From the NCBI RefSeq assembly GCF_015560805.1, contig NZ_JADMSO010000009.1:7315-71314 (forward strand): 64,000 bases of DNA, in the 5' to 3' direction. Below, piece after piece: positions 38,899-48,622 of this stretch. The DNA comes from Mediterraneibacter glycyrrhizinilyticus (GTDB taxonomy: Bacteria > Bacillota > Clostridia > Lachnospirales > Lachnospiraceae). A model generated the notes under the pieces. That model had not been told where the DNA came from and did not search any database. It saw only the letters and a list, made by a program, of their open reading frames with translations. The stretch's first letter is position 1; every line of letters starts with the position of its first letter. A program made the position numbers and the translations under genes.

Positions 38899-40248
38899 TT
38901 ATATAAATTTCTGCCGGTTTACCATCTTGACCAATTCCGCGTTGTCTTTTGTTCTGGAGAACATATTGAGAAGATTATCCACCGCATCGTCCGCTTTCAT
39001 TCCGTTCATCGCACGGCGGATGATATAAACCGCATCCTGCTCCTCTTTGCTCAAAAGCAGATCTTCCCGTCTTGTCCCGGATTTCGGAATATCAATAGCC
39101 GGGAACACACGCTTCTCCTGCAGCTTCCGGTCCAGAACAAGTTCCATATTACCGGTTCCTTTAAACTCTTCATAGACAACATCGTCCATCTTGCTTCCTG
39201 TCTCCACAAGCGCTGTCGCAAGGATCGTCAGGCTTCCTCCCTCGCGCATATTACGCGCCGCACCAAAGAAACGCTTCGGCATATGAAGCGCCGCCGGATC
39301 AAGACCTCCGGAAAGTGTACGTCCGGACGGAGGCACAACCAGATTGTACGCCCGTGCCAGCCTCGTAATGCTGTCTAACAGAATCATTACATCTTTTCCA
39401 TGCTCCACAAGACGCTTCGCGCGCTCGATCACCATCTCCGATACCCTCTTGTGGTGCTCCGGAAGCTCATCGAACGTAGAGTGGATCACTTCGACATTCT
39501 CTCCCTCGATCGCCTCCTTGATATCCGTCACTTCCTCCGGACGCTCATCGATCAAAAGGATCAGTAGATGCATATCCGGCTCGCTTTTCTGTACGGAAAG
39601 CGCTACTTCTTTTAAAAGGGTTGTCTTACCTGCTTTTGGCGGGGACACGATCATACCACGCTGTCCTTTTCCGATCGGAGAAAGCAGATCCATGATCCGC
39701 ATCGCTGTCGTACTCTGTTCATTTTCCAGTGCGATACGCCGGTTCGGGAAAATCGGCGTCAAATCTTCAAAATTATGACGCTTCATCGCCTCTGCCGGGC
39801 GCAGTCCGTTGATCGTCGTTACATACAGCAGTGCGCTGAATTTTTCCGACTGTGTCTTCACCCTGATATTCCCGGTCAGGATATCTCCTGTCTTTAAATT
39901 AAATCTGCGGATCTGGGAGGGAGATACATAAATATCATTCTCTCCCGGCAGATAATTCTCACATCGGATAAATCCAAACCCATCCGGAAGAACCTCCAGG
40001 ATCCCGTTCGCAACCTTTCCGCTGTCCAGCTGCTCAACGTCTGTCTCCTCTTTCTTCTCTTTAAACGATTCTTTTACTTCTTCTTTGGCTTCTGCCTGCG
40101 CCACTTCCTGCTTCTCTTTCTCATCCTGTGCCAGCATCGCATCGATCAGATCGCTCTTTTTCATTGTCGAAATACCGCGCATCTTTCTTGCCTTTGCCAG
40201 ATCTTTGAGTGTTGCAAGCGGTAAAGATTCATATTTTTCTCTTGTCAT
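38899..40248 (-). CDS. rho: Transcription termination factor Rho
   Basis: A 449-residue Rho. The N-terminal Rho_N helical domain (about 1-45) is followed by an acidic, lysine-rich insert (about 45-75), the RNA-binding cold-shock domain (about 80-150) and the ATPase domain with Walker A PPKAGKTT and Walker [11 protein letters not shown]. The hexamer unwinds RNA to end transcription. It is upstream of rpmE, a common neighbour pair in Firmicutes. Confidence 0.97.
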   Translation of the reverse strand: MTREKYESLPLATLKDLAKARKMRGISTMKKSDLIDAMLAQDEKEKQEVAQAEAKEEVKESFKEKKEETDVEQLDSGKVANGILEVLPDGFGFIRCENYLPGENDIYVSPSQIRRFNLKTGDILTGNIRVKTQSEKFSALLYVTTINGLRPAEAMKRHNFEDLTPIFPNRRIALENEQSTTAMRIMDLLSPIGKGQRGMIVSPPKAGKTTLLKEVALSVQKSEPDMHLLILLIDERPEEVTDIKEAIEGENVEVIHSTFDELPEHHKRVSEMVIERAKRLVEHGKDVMILLDSITRLARAYNLVVPPSGRTLSGGLDPAALHMPKRFFGAARNMREGGSLTILATALVETGSKMDDVVYEEFKGTGNMELVLDRKLQEKRVFPAIDIPKSGTRREDLLLSKEEQDAVYIIRRAMNGMKADDAVDNLLNMFSRTKDNAELVKMVNRQKFI

Positions 40249-40398
40249 ATACTGCTTTTCCTTTCTTAAAAATGACTGTGGAATCTGTTTTGTATTTTAA
40301 CGTTAATTCGGGAACTTGAGTCTGAATTGACACAAAAGAATTAAAATCTTTTTTCAGTATACACCAAAATCTCCGAAAAGAAAAGGCTTTTTTCTTTC

Positions 40399-40427
40399 TT
40401 GCGCATATAAGACAACAGTGATATGAT
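40399..40427 (+). promoter_or_regulatory. Promoter of the malic enzyme gene
   Basis: TTGCGC (40399-40404) and TATGAT (40422-40427) are 17 bases apart, and TGA precedes the latter to give an extended minus-10. The ATG at 40467 is 40 bases downstream. Confidence 0.65.
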
Positions 40428-40466
40428 ATTTTCCATAAGTATAGGAAGACAATGAGGTACAAAACT

Positions 40467-41615
40467 ATGACAAACAGTGAAAAAGCATTACAGATGCACG
40501 AAACATGGAACGGAAAGATCGAGACAACCGCAAAATCCCACGTCAATTCTCGTGAAGATCTTGCGATCGCCTATACACCGGGCGTTGCGGAACCATGCAA
40601 AGTCATCGCCAAAGATCCGGATGCCGCTTACAAATATACGATCAAAGCGAATACGATCGCTGTCGTTTCCGACGGAAGCGCTGTTCTTGGTCTCGGCAAC
40701 ATCGGAGCCAAAGCAGCAATGCCGGTGATGGAGGGGAAAGCAGTTCTTTTCAAAGAATTCGGCGGCGTCAATGCGGTTCCGATCTGCTTAGATACTCAGG
40801 ATACCGAAGAGATCATCCGGACAGTCGTCAACATTGCCCCTGCATTCGGAGGGATCAATCTGGAGGACATCTCCGCTCCGCGCTGTTTTGAGATCGAGGA
40901 ACGTTTAAAAGAGCTTCTTGATATCCCGGTTTTCCACGATGACCAGCATGGCACCGCGATCGTTGTGCTTGCCGGAATCATCAACGCGCTGAAAGTAACC
41001 GGAAAAGAAAAAGAAAACTGCCGGGTTGTGATCAACGGTGCAGGATCTGCCGGGGTTGCCATCACAAAATTGCTTTTGACCTATGGGTTCTCTCATGTGA
41101 CCATGTGCGATATCAACGGAATCATCAGCCAGTCCTCTCCAAATCTGAACTGGATGCAGAAACAGATGGCGGAAGTCACCAATCTGGACGGAAAAACCGG
41201 AACTCTGGCAGACGCTTTAAAAGGCGCGGATATCTTCGTCGGCGTCTCTGCTCCGAACATTGTGACACAGGACATGGTCGCTTCTATGAATAAGGATGCG
41301 ATCCTCTTTGCAATGGCAAATCCGGTTCCGGAGATCATGCCGGATCTGGCAAAAGCTGCCGGTGCAAAAGTTGTCGGTACCGGTCGTTCGGATTTTCCGA
41401 ATCAGGTCAACAACGTCGTTGCATTTCCGGGCATCTTCAAAGGGGCTCTTGAGGGACGCGCCGCACAGATCACAGAAGAGATGAAGCTTGCCACTGCGAA
41501 AGCGATCGCAGGGCTTGTGGCGGATGAGGATCTCTGTGAAGACAATATCCTCCCGGAAGCATTTGACCCGCGTGTTGCGGACGCAGTCAGCCGTGCTGTA
41601 AAAGAACTGATCTGA
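40467..41615 (+). CDS. NAD(P)-dependent malic enzyme
   Basis: A 382-residue short-form malic enzyme that converts malate to pyruvate and CO2. Motifs: LAIAYTPGVAEPCK, the metal and catalytic region VPVFHDDQHGTAIVVLAGI-like IPVFHDDQHGTA, and the NAD(P) site VINGAGSAGVAI. The ATG at 40467 follows GAGGT by eight bases; an in-frame ATG at 40452 is also possible. Which cofactor it uses cannot be read safely. Confidence 0.92.
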   Translation: MTNSEKALQMHETWNGKIETTAKSHVNSREDLAIAYTPGVAEPCKVIAKDPDAAYKYTIKANTIAVVSDGSAVLGLGNIGAKAAMPVMEGKAVLFKEFGGVNAVPICLDTQDTEEIIRTVVNIAPAFGGINLEDISAPRCFEIEERLKELLDIPVFHDDQHGTAIVVLAGIINALKVTGKEKENCRVVINGAGSAGVAITKLLLTYGFSHVTMCDINGIISQSSPNLNWMQKQMAEVTNLDGKTGTLADALKGADIFVGVSAPNIVTQDMVASMNKDAILFAMANPVPEIMPDLAKAAGAKVVGTGRSDFPNQVNNVVAFPGIFKGALEGRAAQITEEMKLATAKAIAGLVADEDLCEDNILPEAFDPRVADAVSRAVKELI

Positions 41616-41666
41616 AAAGGCAGCTTGCAGCCACAGTCTACAACGAACTTTTTAAGGAGATTGATC

Positions 41667-42617
41667 TTGGTCGAAAACAGGCATAACATACAGACACGCT
41701 GGGGTGAAAAACGTTATCATTCCATGGACTATGACTTAAAGAAGCGATACGGTGAAAAAGTGTACCGTATCGCACTGGACGGCGGTATGACCTGTCCCAA
41801 CCGGGACGGAACGATCGGAAGCGGCGGATGTATTTTCTGCAGCGCCAATGGATCCGGTGACTTTGCCGGTTCCGCAAGCTGCTCTGTTTCCGAACAGCTT
41901 GCACATGGGAAACAACTTCTGAAAAGCAAACGCCCGGTGCACGCATATATCGCTTATTTTCAGGCTTTCACCAATACCTACGCTCCTGTGGAATATCTGG
42001 AAAAGATCTATATGCAGGCAGTTTCAGACCCGGACGTACGGATTTTGTCCATCGCGACCCGACCGGACTGTCTGGATGAGGATATTCTTGCTTTACTGGA
42101 GCGGATCAACCGGATCAAACCGATCTGGGTTGAGCTTGGACTGCAGACCATCCATGCCGATACTGCCGCTTATATCCGCAGAGGTTATGAACTTCCTGTT
42201 TTTGAACGGGCAGTAAACGACCTCCGCGCTCGCGGGATCGAAGTGATCGTCCACACGATCCTTTGTCTTCCCGGGGAGACAAAACAGCTGATGTTTGAAA
42301 CACTGGATTATCTCAATCATATGGATATCCAAGGCATCAAACTGCAGCTTCTGCATATACTGAAAGGAACAGATCTTGCGATCGATTACGAAAGACAACC
42401 TTTCTGGAGTCCCTCCATGGAAGAATATATCGAACTGCTCGGCTCTTGTATCATCCGTCTCCGCCCGGATCTTTCGATCCACCGCCTGACAGGCGACGGT
42501 CCGAAAGATCTTCTGATCGCACCGCTTTGGACATCCCGGAAACGCGAGGTACTGAACACACTGCACAGATATTTAAAAGAACAGGATCTCTGGCAGGGAA
42601 AGGAATATCATGAATGA
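41667..42617 (+). CDS. YtqA/TIGR01212-type radical SAM protein
   Basis: A 316-residue radical SAM protein of the family TIGR01212 (COG1242, B. subtilis YtqA). The iron-sulfur cysteines are in CPNRDGTIGSGGCIFC; the rest, with QAFTNTYAP and WVELGLQT, is typical. The start is the TTG at 41667 with AAGGAG seven bases upstream; the frame further upstream has no such site. The reaction is not established. The stop overlaps the start of the DUF4364 gene by eight bases. Confidence 0.85.
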   Translation: MVENRHNIQTRWGEKRYHSMDYDLKKRYGEKVYRIALDGGMTCPNRDGTIGSGGCIFCSANGSGDFAGSASCSVSEQLAHGKQLLKSKRPVHAYIAYFQAFTNTYAPVEYLEKIYMQAVSDPDVRILSIATRPDCLDEDILALLERINRIKPIWVELGLQTIHADTAAYIRRGYELPVFERAVNDLRARGIEVIVHTILCLPGETKQLMFETLDYLNHMDIQGIKLQLLHILKGTDLAIDYERQPFWSPSMEEYIELLGSCIIRLRPDLSIHRLTGDGPKDLLIAPLWTSRKREVLNTLHRYLKEQDLWQGKEYHE

Positions 42618-43122
42618 GACATTTACCTTATACAAACTGATTATACTGTACATGTTAGATAAAGTGGATTTTCCTATGACCACATCTCAGATCTCCGAAT
42701 TTATACTGGATCAGGGATATACCAACTATTTTACACTGCAGCAGGCTCTTGCCGATATGGTGGATTCCGATCTGCTCCGCGTGGAAAACACCCACAACCG
42801 GACCCTTTATCATCTCACCAAAAACGGCGCCGAGACGATCCGGTTTTTCAACAAAAAGATCTCTCCTGAGATCCAGGAAGATATCGACAAGTTTCTGAAT
42901 GAGAAATGTTACGAATTAAAAGAAGAAGTTTCGGTGAAAGCGGACTATTACCTGAACACGAATCATGAATTTGAAGTCCGCTGTCAGATCGTAGAAAATG
43001 GTTTCAGCCTCATCGATCTGAAACTGACTGTTCCGACCGAGACAGAAGCTGAAACCATTGCCAATAACTGGGCTAGAGAAAATCAGGAAATCTACACCTC
43101 AATTCTCACGAAGCTTTTGTAA
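42610..43122 (+). CDS. DUF4364 family protein (winged-helix)
   Basis: A 170-residue protein of the DUF4364 family, found in Clostridia. The N-terminal half (about 1-80) looks like a winged helix (LYKLIILYMLDKVDFPMTTSQISEF and RTLYHLTKNGAETI); the C-terminal half is a beta-rich unit. It is probably a regulator, but no target is known. GGAAAGGA precedes the ATG. The end overlaps rarA tail-to-tail by 24 bases. Confidence 0.85.
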   Translation: MNETFTLYKLIILYMLDKVDFPMTTSQISEFILDQGYTNYFTLQQALADMVDSDLLRVENTHNRTLYHLTKNGAETIRFFNKKISPEIQEDIDKFLNEKCYELKEEVSVKADYYLNTNHEFEVRCQIVENGFSLIDLKLTVPTETEAETIANNWARENQEIYTSILTKLL

Positions 43123-44415
43123 CCATTCCTTGATCTGTTTTTCTTTTCCTAGATCGCCGGGTTCATAGAACCTGGCGTCTTTTATTTCTTCCGGAAGATA
43201 CTGCTGGCGGGCGTAATGGTTCGGGTAATCATGCGCATACTGATAGCCGATCCCATGTCCCAATTTTGCAGATCCTTTATAATGCGCATCCTGCAGATGA
43301 GACGGCACTGTCGTCTTTGTATTCCTTACACTTTCATTCGCCGCAAAGATCGCGTTGACTGCCGAATTACTCTTCGGCGCTCCCGCAACATAAAGCACTG
43401 CCTGGGACAAGATGATCTGGGATTCCGGCATCCCGATCCGCTCCACCGCCTGCGCCGCCGATACCGCCACGACAAGCGCCATCGGGTCCGCGTTTCCGAC
43501 ATCTTCCGCCGCACAGATCATGATCCTGCGGGCGATAAATTTCACATCTTCCCCGGCATACAGCATTTTAGCAAGATAATACACTGCCGCATCCGGATCC
43601 GATCCGCGCATACTCTTGATAAATGCGGAGATCGTATCATAATGATTATCTCCGGTTTTATCGTAGCGGACAACCCGTTTCTGGATACATTCCGACGCCA
43701 CATCGAGCGTCAGATGAATGATCCCGTCCTCACTCCGCTCGGTTGTAAGGATTCCAAGTTCCACCGCATTCAATGCGCTTCTTGCATCGCCTCCGGAGAG
43801 ATCTGCGAGAAACTCCAGCGCATCTTCACTAATCTCGGCGCGTAATGTTCCCATTCCTTTCTCTTTATCGTATACTGCGCGTTTCAGCAGTTCTTTAATA
43901 TCTTCTTTCTCCAGCGCTTTCAATTCAAATACACTGGAACGGGATAGAAGTGCTCCGTTCACCTCAAAATATGGATTCTCCGTCGTCGCGCCGATCAGCG
44001 TGATCGTTCCGTCCTCCACATACGGAAGCAGGTAGTCCTGTTGCCCTTTATTGAACCGGTGGATCTCGTCAATAAAGAGAATCGTCTTTTTCTGATACAT
44101 TCCCAGACGGTCTTTCGCCTCTTTGACGACCTCCTCCATATCTTTTTTCCCTGCGACCGTCGCATTGATCTGTTTAAATTCCGAACTCGTCGTATTGGCG
44201 ATCACTTTAGCCAATGTCGTTTTTCCGGTTCCCGGCGGTCCGTAAAATATGATCGATCCCAGTTTGTCCGCTTTGATCGCCCGGTACAACAATTTATCTT
44301 TTCCGATGATATGCTTCTGCCCTACCACCTCGTCCAGCGTTGTCGGACGCATCCGCGAGGCAAGCGGCGATTCTTTTTCTTTCTGCGTCTCCCGCATATA
44401 ATCAAATAAATCCAT
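43099..44415 (-). CDS. rarA: Replication-associated recombination protein A (MgsA-type AAA+ ATPase)
   Basis: A 438-residue AAA+ ATPase acting at stalled forks. Walker A GPPGTGKTT, Walker B FIDEIHRFNK, sensor TTENPYFEV and the C-terminal tetramerisation region (HLQDAHYKGSAKLGHGIGYQYAHDYPNHY) are all present. GGAGGGATGAAAC precedes the ATG. Its gene is 21 bases from tcdA and overlaps DUF4364 at the other end. Confidence 0.95.
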   Translation of the reverse strand: MDLFDYMRETQKEKESPLASRMRPTTLDEVVGQKHIIGKDKLLYRAIKADKLGSIIFYGPPGTGKTTLAKVIANTTSSEFKQINATVAGKKDMEEVVKEAKDRLGMYQKKTILFIDEIHRFNKGQQDYLLPYVEDGTITLIGATTENPYFEVNGALLSRSSVFELKALEKEDIKELLKRAVYDKEKGMGTLRAEISEDALEFLADLSGGDARSALNAVELGILTTERSEDGIIHLTLDVASECIQKRVVRYDKTGDNHYDTISAFIKSMRGSDPDAAVYYLAKMLYAGEDVKFIARRIMICAAEDVGNADPMALVVAVSAAQAVERIGMPESQIILSQAVLYVAGAPKSNSAVNAIFAANESVRNTKTTVPSHLQDAHYKGSAKLGHGIGYQYAHDYPNHYARQQYLPEEIKDARFYEPGDLGKEKQIKEWLQKLREN

Positions 44416-44436
44416 GTTTCATCCCTCCGTACTTAG

Positions 44437-45159
44437 TCAGGACACCCCGGCAAGCTCCCGGATCACTTCTCCCGCGATCAGAAGTCCTGCCACCGGCGGT
44501 GTAAATGAAATACTCCCCGGCAGCGCTCTGCGCATGCCTTTGTCCTCCCCTGTCTCTCTGCCCGATGTATCAACCGGCGTTTCTTTGGAATACAGCACTT
44601 TTAGATGCCGGATCCCTCTTGCTTTCAGTTCCCTCCGCATCACCTTGCAGAGCGGGCAGACACTTGTCTTTGAAAGATCCGTGATCTCAAACAGTTCGGG
44701 ATGCAGTTTATTCCCGGTCCCCATGCTGCTGATCAGCGGTATTCCATGCTTCTTCGTCAGTTCCGCGATCGCGATCTTCGCCGTTACCGTATCGATCGCA
44801 TCGATCACATAATCCGGTCTCTTTAAGATCAGCTCTTCCAGATTATCCGGAAGCACAAACATTTCATAAGTCTCCACTTCGATCTCCGGACAGATGTCTG
44901 CGATCCTCTCACGCATCACTTCCGTTTTGTAACGCCCCACCGTACTGTGGTATGCGATGGACTGCCGGTTGATATTGGTCAGTGAAACCGTATCATTGTC
45001 GATCAGGATCAATTTTCCCACCCCGCTTCTCGCAAGCGCCTCAATGCAGTGGGATCCGACGCCGCCTACCCCAAACACCATCACCGATGCCTGTTTCAGT
45101 TTTTCCAGCCCCTCCGCTCCAAGTAAAAGTTCTGTTCTTGAAAATTCGTGCATGTTCAT
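44437..45159 (-). CDS. tcdA: tRNA threonylcarbamoyladenosine dehydratase
   Basis: A 240-residue E1-like enzyme (TcdA/CsdL) that cyclises the t6A37 base of tRNA using ATP. Motifs: nucleotide site VFGVGGVGSHCIEALARSGVG, IDNDTVSLTNINRQ and the CPLCKVMRRELK cysteine pair. An alternative start two codons in (45153) has a better-placed ribosome binding site. It is next to rarA on the same strand. Confidence 0.93.
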   Translation of the reverse strand: MNMHEFSRTELLLGAEGLEKLKQASVMVFGVGGVGSHCIEALARSGVGKLILIDNDTVSLTNINRQSIAYHSTVGRYKTEVMRERIADICPEIEVETYEMFVLPDNLEELILKRPDYVIDAIDTVTAKIAIAELTKKHGIPLISSMGTGNKLHPELFEITDLSKTSVCPLCKVMRRELKARGIRHLKVLYSKETPVDTSGRETGEDKGMRRALPGSISFTPPVAGLLIAGEVIRELAGVS

Positions 45160-45224
45160 TTACTCCTCTCCACGTTCTGCTATTCTTTCATCCTGTGATC
45201 GATTCCCGATATCTCTGCTGCCGT

Positions 45225-46031
45225 TTATCCTGTGATCAATTCGTCTGCCGTGACGAACCGATAACCCTCCGCCTGAAGAAGATCGATGATCCGCAATGCC
45301 GCTTTTACAGAACTGTCATAACAATCGTGCAACAGAATCATATCATTTTCTTCCACTTCCGTCACTACTTTATTGACAATTTCATCCACATTCTCCGTTG
45401 CCCAGTCCAGCGGATCCACCGTCCACATCACCGGGATCACCTGCACCCTCGCTTCCAGTTCTTTCTGCCAGGAGCCAAAAGGCGGACGCATAAATTCCAC
45501 CCGTGCTCCGGTGATCCCCTCGATCAGTTCGTTCGTCCTGCTTATCTCTTTATATGCACTCTCGTCATCCAGCTTTGTGATCTCCACATGACTGTATGTA
45601 TGATTCCCGATCAAATGTCCCTCCTCGTACATCCGCTTTACGATATCGGCATTGTCCCCCTGCTCTATATTTTTACCGATAAGAAAAAATGTGGCATGAA
45701 CGCCCCGTTCTTTCAGACCGTCCAACAAGACCGGCGTATATGCCGTACTTGGTCCGTCGTCAAATGTCAGCGCGATGCACGGCGCCTCCGCGGTCTCTCC
45801 GCCCTCTGCCTTTTTCCTTTCTGTCTTTTGAACTTCTGCTTTTTCCGTCACATCCAGACTTTCCGCCGCGCACGCCGCCCCGCCTTTCTCTGCCCCCTCT
45901 GCTTTCGGAACCGCAATGCCCGTCAAAAGCAAAATATATACAAGCCCCAGCGCCTGCATCCGCCGCTTCGCAGACACACGGTTTGTTCCACTCTTGTTTG
46001 TTCCACTCTTGTTTCCTCCGTTCTTTTCCAC
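45225..46031 (-). CDS. Polysaccharide deacetylase (NodB domain), membrane-anchored
   Basis: A 268-residue protein with an N-terminal hydrophobic segment (about residues 25-43), a charged spacer and a NodB domain from about residue 85. The catalytic aspartates are in TFDDGPS (89-95) and the zinc histidines in HTYSH. It removes acetyl groups from peptidoglycan or another cell-surface polysaccharide. The start is a GTG at 46031 with GGGGAA seven bases upstream; longer frames begin in the MATE leader. Residues 1-20 carry a five-residue repeat (KSGTN twice). Confidence 0.85.
   Translation of the reverse strand: MEKNGGNKSGTNKSGTNRVSAKRRMQALGLVYILLLTGIAVPKAEGAEKGGAACAAESLDVTEKAEVQKTERKKAEGGETAEAPCIALTFDDGPSTAYTPVLLDGLKERGVHATFFLIGKNIEQGDNADIVKRMYEEGHLIGNHTYSHVEITKLDDESAYKEISRTNELIEGITGARVEFMRPPFGSWQKELEARVQVIPVMWTVDPLDWATENVDEIVNKVVTEVEENDMILLHDCYDSSVKAALRIIDLLQAEGYRFVTADELITG
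45982..46011. repeat. 15-base tandem repeat in the deacetylase N-terminus
   Basis: TTTGTTCCACTCTTG is repeated exactly at 45982-45996 and 45997-46011, encoding KSGTN twice in the cytoplasmic head. Such repeats can change length by slippage without changing the frame. Confidence 0.9.
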
Positions 46032-46074
46032 AATATTTTCCCCGCATCGTTCCAATTCTTTTCTAATATATGCA

Positions 46075-46103
46075 TTGTACTTCTGATTTATTGATGCTAT
46101 AAT
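46075..46103 (+). promoter_or_regulatory. Promoter of the MATE gene
   Basis: TTGTAC (46075-46080) and TATAAT (46098-46103) are 17 bases apart; TGC before the latter makes an extended minus-10. The resulting leader is about 130 bases and contains the long hairpin at 46156-46212. Confidence 0.75.
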
Positions 46104-46155
46104 AAATAATTGTGTTTCTGCGGCGTAAGCGTATTTTCCCGCTGCAGATCGATGA

Positions 46156-46212
46156 TAGCGTCGGTGTACAAGGGGGAGGTTGAGGCGTGTTTCCCCTTGT
46201 ACACCGACGCTA
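46156..46212 (+). repeat. Perfect 20-base inverted repeat in the MATE leader
   Basis: The arms TAGCGTCGGTGTACAAGGGG (46156-46175) and CCCCTTGTACACCGACGCTA (46193-46212) pair perfectly around a 17-base loop. It ends 19 bases before the AAGGAGG ribosome binding site and has no T-run, so it looks like a leader control or stability element rather than a terminator. A diverged version is at 34300-34342. Confidence 0.9.
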
Positions 46213-46242
46213 AGATCCATAATAAAACAAGGAGGTTATACA

Positions 46243-47625
46243 ATGAACGACACTACAAAAGAAAATAAAATGGGCGTCATGCCGATTCCAAAACTACTCA
46301 TCACCATGTCGCTTCCCATGGTCATTTCCATGCTGGTCCAGGCACTCTATAATATCATAGACAGTGTCTTTGTAGCCCAGATCAACGAAGAAGCCCTGAC
46401 AGCCGTTTCTCTTGCATTTCCGGTGCAGAATCTGATGATCGCCATCGCTACCGGAACCGGCGTCGGAATCAATGCGCTGTTATCGAGAAATCTCGGTGAA
46501 AAGCGGTTCAAGGAAGCCAATCTGGCTGCGAGAAACGGAATCTTTCTCGGCGTACTGAGCTGCATTGTCATCGCGCTTCTCGGTCTGTTCGGCTCCCATG
46601 CTTTTTTTGTCCTGCAGACTGACAATACAAAGATCGTCACATACGGAACGCAGTATTTACAGATCGTTACCATCGCCTCTGTCGGTATTTTCCTTGAGAT
46701 CACGCTGGAACGCCTGCTTCAGGCAACCGGGAAGACATTCTATACAATGATCACGCAGGGAACCGGAGCGATCATCAATATCATCCTGGATCCGATCATG
46801 ATCTTTGGTCTGTTCGGCTTTCCGAAAATGGAAGTCGCCGGAGCTGCGCTTGCAACTGTCACCGGGCAGATCGTTTCCATGATCCTTGCTTTTTATTTCA
46901 ACATCAAACGGAATACGGAACTGGATCTGAACATGCGCGGTTTCCGTCCGAACCGTTCGATCATCGCCGTGATCTACGAAGTCGGAGTTCCCTCGATCAT
47001 CATGCAGTCCATCGGTTCCGTCATGGTATTTGGCATGAACAAGATCCTTTTGATGTTCTCCTCCACTGCTACCGCAGTGTTCGGCGTTTACTTCAAACTG
47101 CAGAGTTTCGTATTTATGCCGGTGTTTGGTCTGAACAACGGAATGATCCCGATCATCGCCTACAACTATGGCGCGCGCAACAAAAAGCGGATTCTCTCCA
47201 CGATCCGTCTGAGTACAGGGATCGCCATCGCCATCATGATGGTCGGACTTGCCGGATTTCAGCTTTTCCCGGCACAGTTGTTAAAATTGTTCGACGCTTC
47301 CCCGCATATGCTGGAAATCGGAGTGCCTGCCCTCCGCATCATCAGCCTCTGCTTTATTTTTGCGGGATACGGCATTGTCATGAGTTCCGTATTTCAGGCG
47401 CTCGGAAACGCAGTATACAGTCTGATCATGTCCGTAGCCCGTCAGCTCGTCGTGATCCTTCCGGTTGCGTATCTGCTCGCAAAACTATTCGGGCTCACTT
47501 TTGTATGGGCTTCCATACCGATCGCAGAGATCGTATCCGTGATACTTTGCATCTTTTTATTCCGTCGCATTTACCGGCTCAAATTAAAGCCTTTGGAAGA
47601 TTCTCCCACGGAAACTTCCCGGTAA
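46243..47625 (+). CDS. MATE family efflux transporter
   Basis: A 460-residue, 12-helix cation:drug antiporter of the MATE (DinF/VmrA-like) family. Typical segments are PKLLITMSLPMVISMLVQALYN near the start and SIGSVMVFGMNKILL and GLNNGMIPIIAYNYGA in the middle. The ATG at 46243 has AAGGAGG seven bases upstream. It has its own promoter and a 130-base leader. Its end overlaps the convergent AraC gene by 55 bases. The exported drug is unknown. Confidence 0.9.
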   Translation: MNDTTKENKMGVMPIPKLLITMSLPMVISMLVQALYNIIDSVFVAQINEEALTAVSLAFPVQNLMIAIATGTGVGINALLSRNLGEKRFKEANLAARNGIFLGVLSCIVIALLGLFGSHAFFVLQTDNTKIVTYGTQYLQIVTIASVGIFLEITLERLLQATGKTFYTMITQGTGAIINIILDPIMIFGLFGFPKMEVAGAALATVTGQIVSMILAFYFNIKRNTELDLNMRGFRPNRSIIAVIYEVGVPSIIMQSIGSVMVFGMNKILLMFSSTATAVFGVYFKLQSFVFMPVFGLNNGMIPIIAYNYGARNKKRILSTIRLSTGIAIAIMMVGLAGFQLFPAQLLKLFDASPHMLEIGVPALRIISLCFIFAGYGIVMSSVFQALGNAVYSLIMSVARQLVVILPVAYLLAKLFGLTFVWASIPIAEIVSVILCIFLFRRIYRLKLKPLEDSPTETSR

Positions 47626-48437
47626 GCCGACGGGCTCATATGCGTCCGGCTTTTAAATGCTTTGGAAAAATACAGATTATTTTCAAATCCAACCGAATAA
47701 GCGATCGCCGCGATCGAAAGGCTCGTCTCCCGCAAAAGGTGACGGGCCTTTTGAATCCGGAAATCGGTCAGATATTCTTTCGGCGACTGCTTCAGGCATA
47801 CTTGAAATGACCGGAACAGGTAACTTCTGCTGATCCCGACATACGAAGCCACATCTTCGATCGTGATCGGATATGAATAATTTAACTGGATATAATCCTG
47901 CGCCTTTCTGACATACGTCATCTGCACATCCCGGATTGGTTCTTTTTTGACCGCATAATGCAGAAACACCGACAAAAGCGTATAAAGCGCTCCGGTCATC
48001 GCCGCTGCCGATTCATAATCACTCCCCTTGACTTCATAGATCTTCTGGAGTTGTCTTCGGATTTCCAGGTCCGGAAGCGTTCCTCTCCGGATCAAAGGTC
48101 TCTCCGGCGAAAAATCTGTCGCCCCGATCAAAATCCCCGCATCTGCCCCCTCAAATCCAACCCAGGTATATTCCCATGGTTTCTCCTGATCCGCATAATA
48201 TTTCACCTCTGTATCCGGATACAGGATAAACGTATCTCCCGCTTCCAGCTGATATCGGTTTCCATGCACCTCATAATAACCGGTTCCCGCGATCACATGG
48301 TGGATGCAATAGTGATTCCGCACTCCCGGTCCCCATTGATATCCCGGTTCACACTTCTGATATCCGGTATTATATACGGACAGAGCGTTGGAAAGACTCT
48401 CTCCCGTTTTATATGAATATTTATAAGTTCCCTCCAT
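47571..48437 (-). CDS. AraC-family regulator, likely of galKT
   Basis: A 288-residue regulator with an N-terminal cupin (about 1-110: IHHVIAGTGYYEVHGNRYQLEAGDTF) typical of sugar-sensing AraC proteins and a C-terminal double helix-turn-helix (about 185-280, ending with FSKAFKSRTHMSPSAYR). It is transcribed divergently from galK, so it most likely controls galactose use. The 185-base region between them has a TATAAT at 48578-48583 as a candidate galK minus-10. Confidence 0.85.
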   Translation of the reverse strand: MEGTYKYSYKTGESLSNALSVYNTGYQKCEPGYQWGPGVRNHYCIHHVIAGTGYYEVHGNRYQLEAGDTFILYPDTEVKYYADQEKPWEYTWVGFEGADAGILIGATDFSPERPLIRRGTLPDLEIRRQLQKIYEVKGSDYESAAAMTGALYTLLSVFLHYAVKKEPIRDVQMTYVRKAQDYIQLNYSYPITIEDVASYVGISRSYLFRSFQVCLKQSPKEYLTDFRIQKARHLLRETSLSIAAIAYSVGFENNLYFSKAFKSRTHMSPSAYREVSVGESSKGFNLSR

Positions 48438-48577
48438 TCTTTCGTCACCTTCCCCCTGATTTTTGTAAAAATCTTACTTCTGTTCTTTCTCGATTATATC
48501 GCATCCTCGATTTCAAATGCAACATAATTACATATATTGGCACGGATTTTTTATATACATGCCCTGCAGATTTATAC

Positions 48578-48583
48578 TATAAT
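48578..48583 (+). promoter_or_regulatory. Putative minus-10 of galK
   Basis: A perfect TATAAT lies 40 bases before the galK ATG in an AT-rich stretch, but no good minus-35 precedes it at 17 bases. This fits an AraC-activated promoter. Confidence 0.4.
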
Positions 48584-48622
48584 AATTTTATCTATATGAA
48601 CTGAACAAGGAGGATTCAGAAT

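Noticed and set aside
46032-46220. Extending the polysaccharide deacetylase by 63 residues to 46220
   Set aside because: That stretch holds the MATE promoter and leader hairpin, and no ribosome binding site supports such a start.
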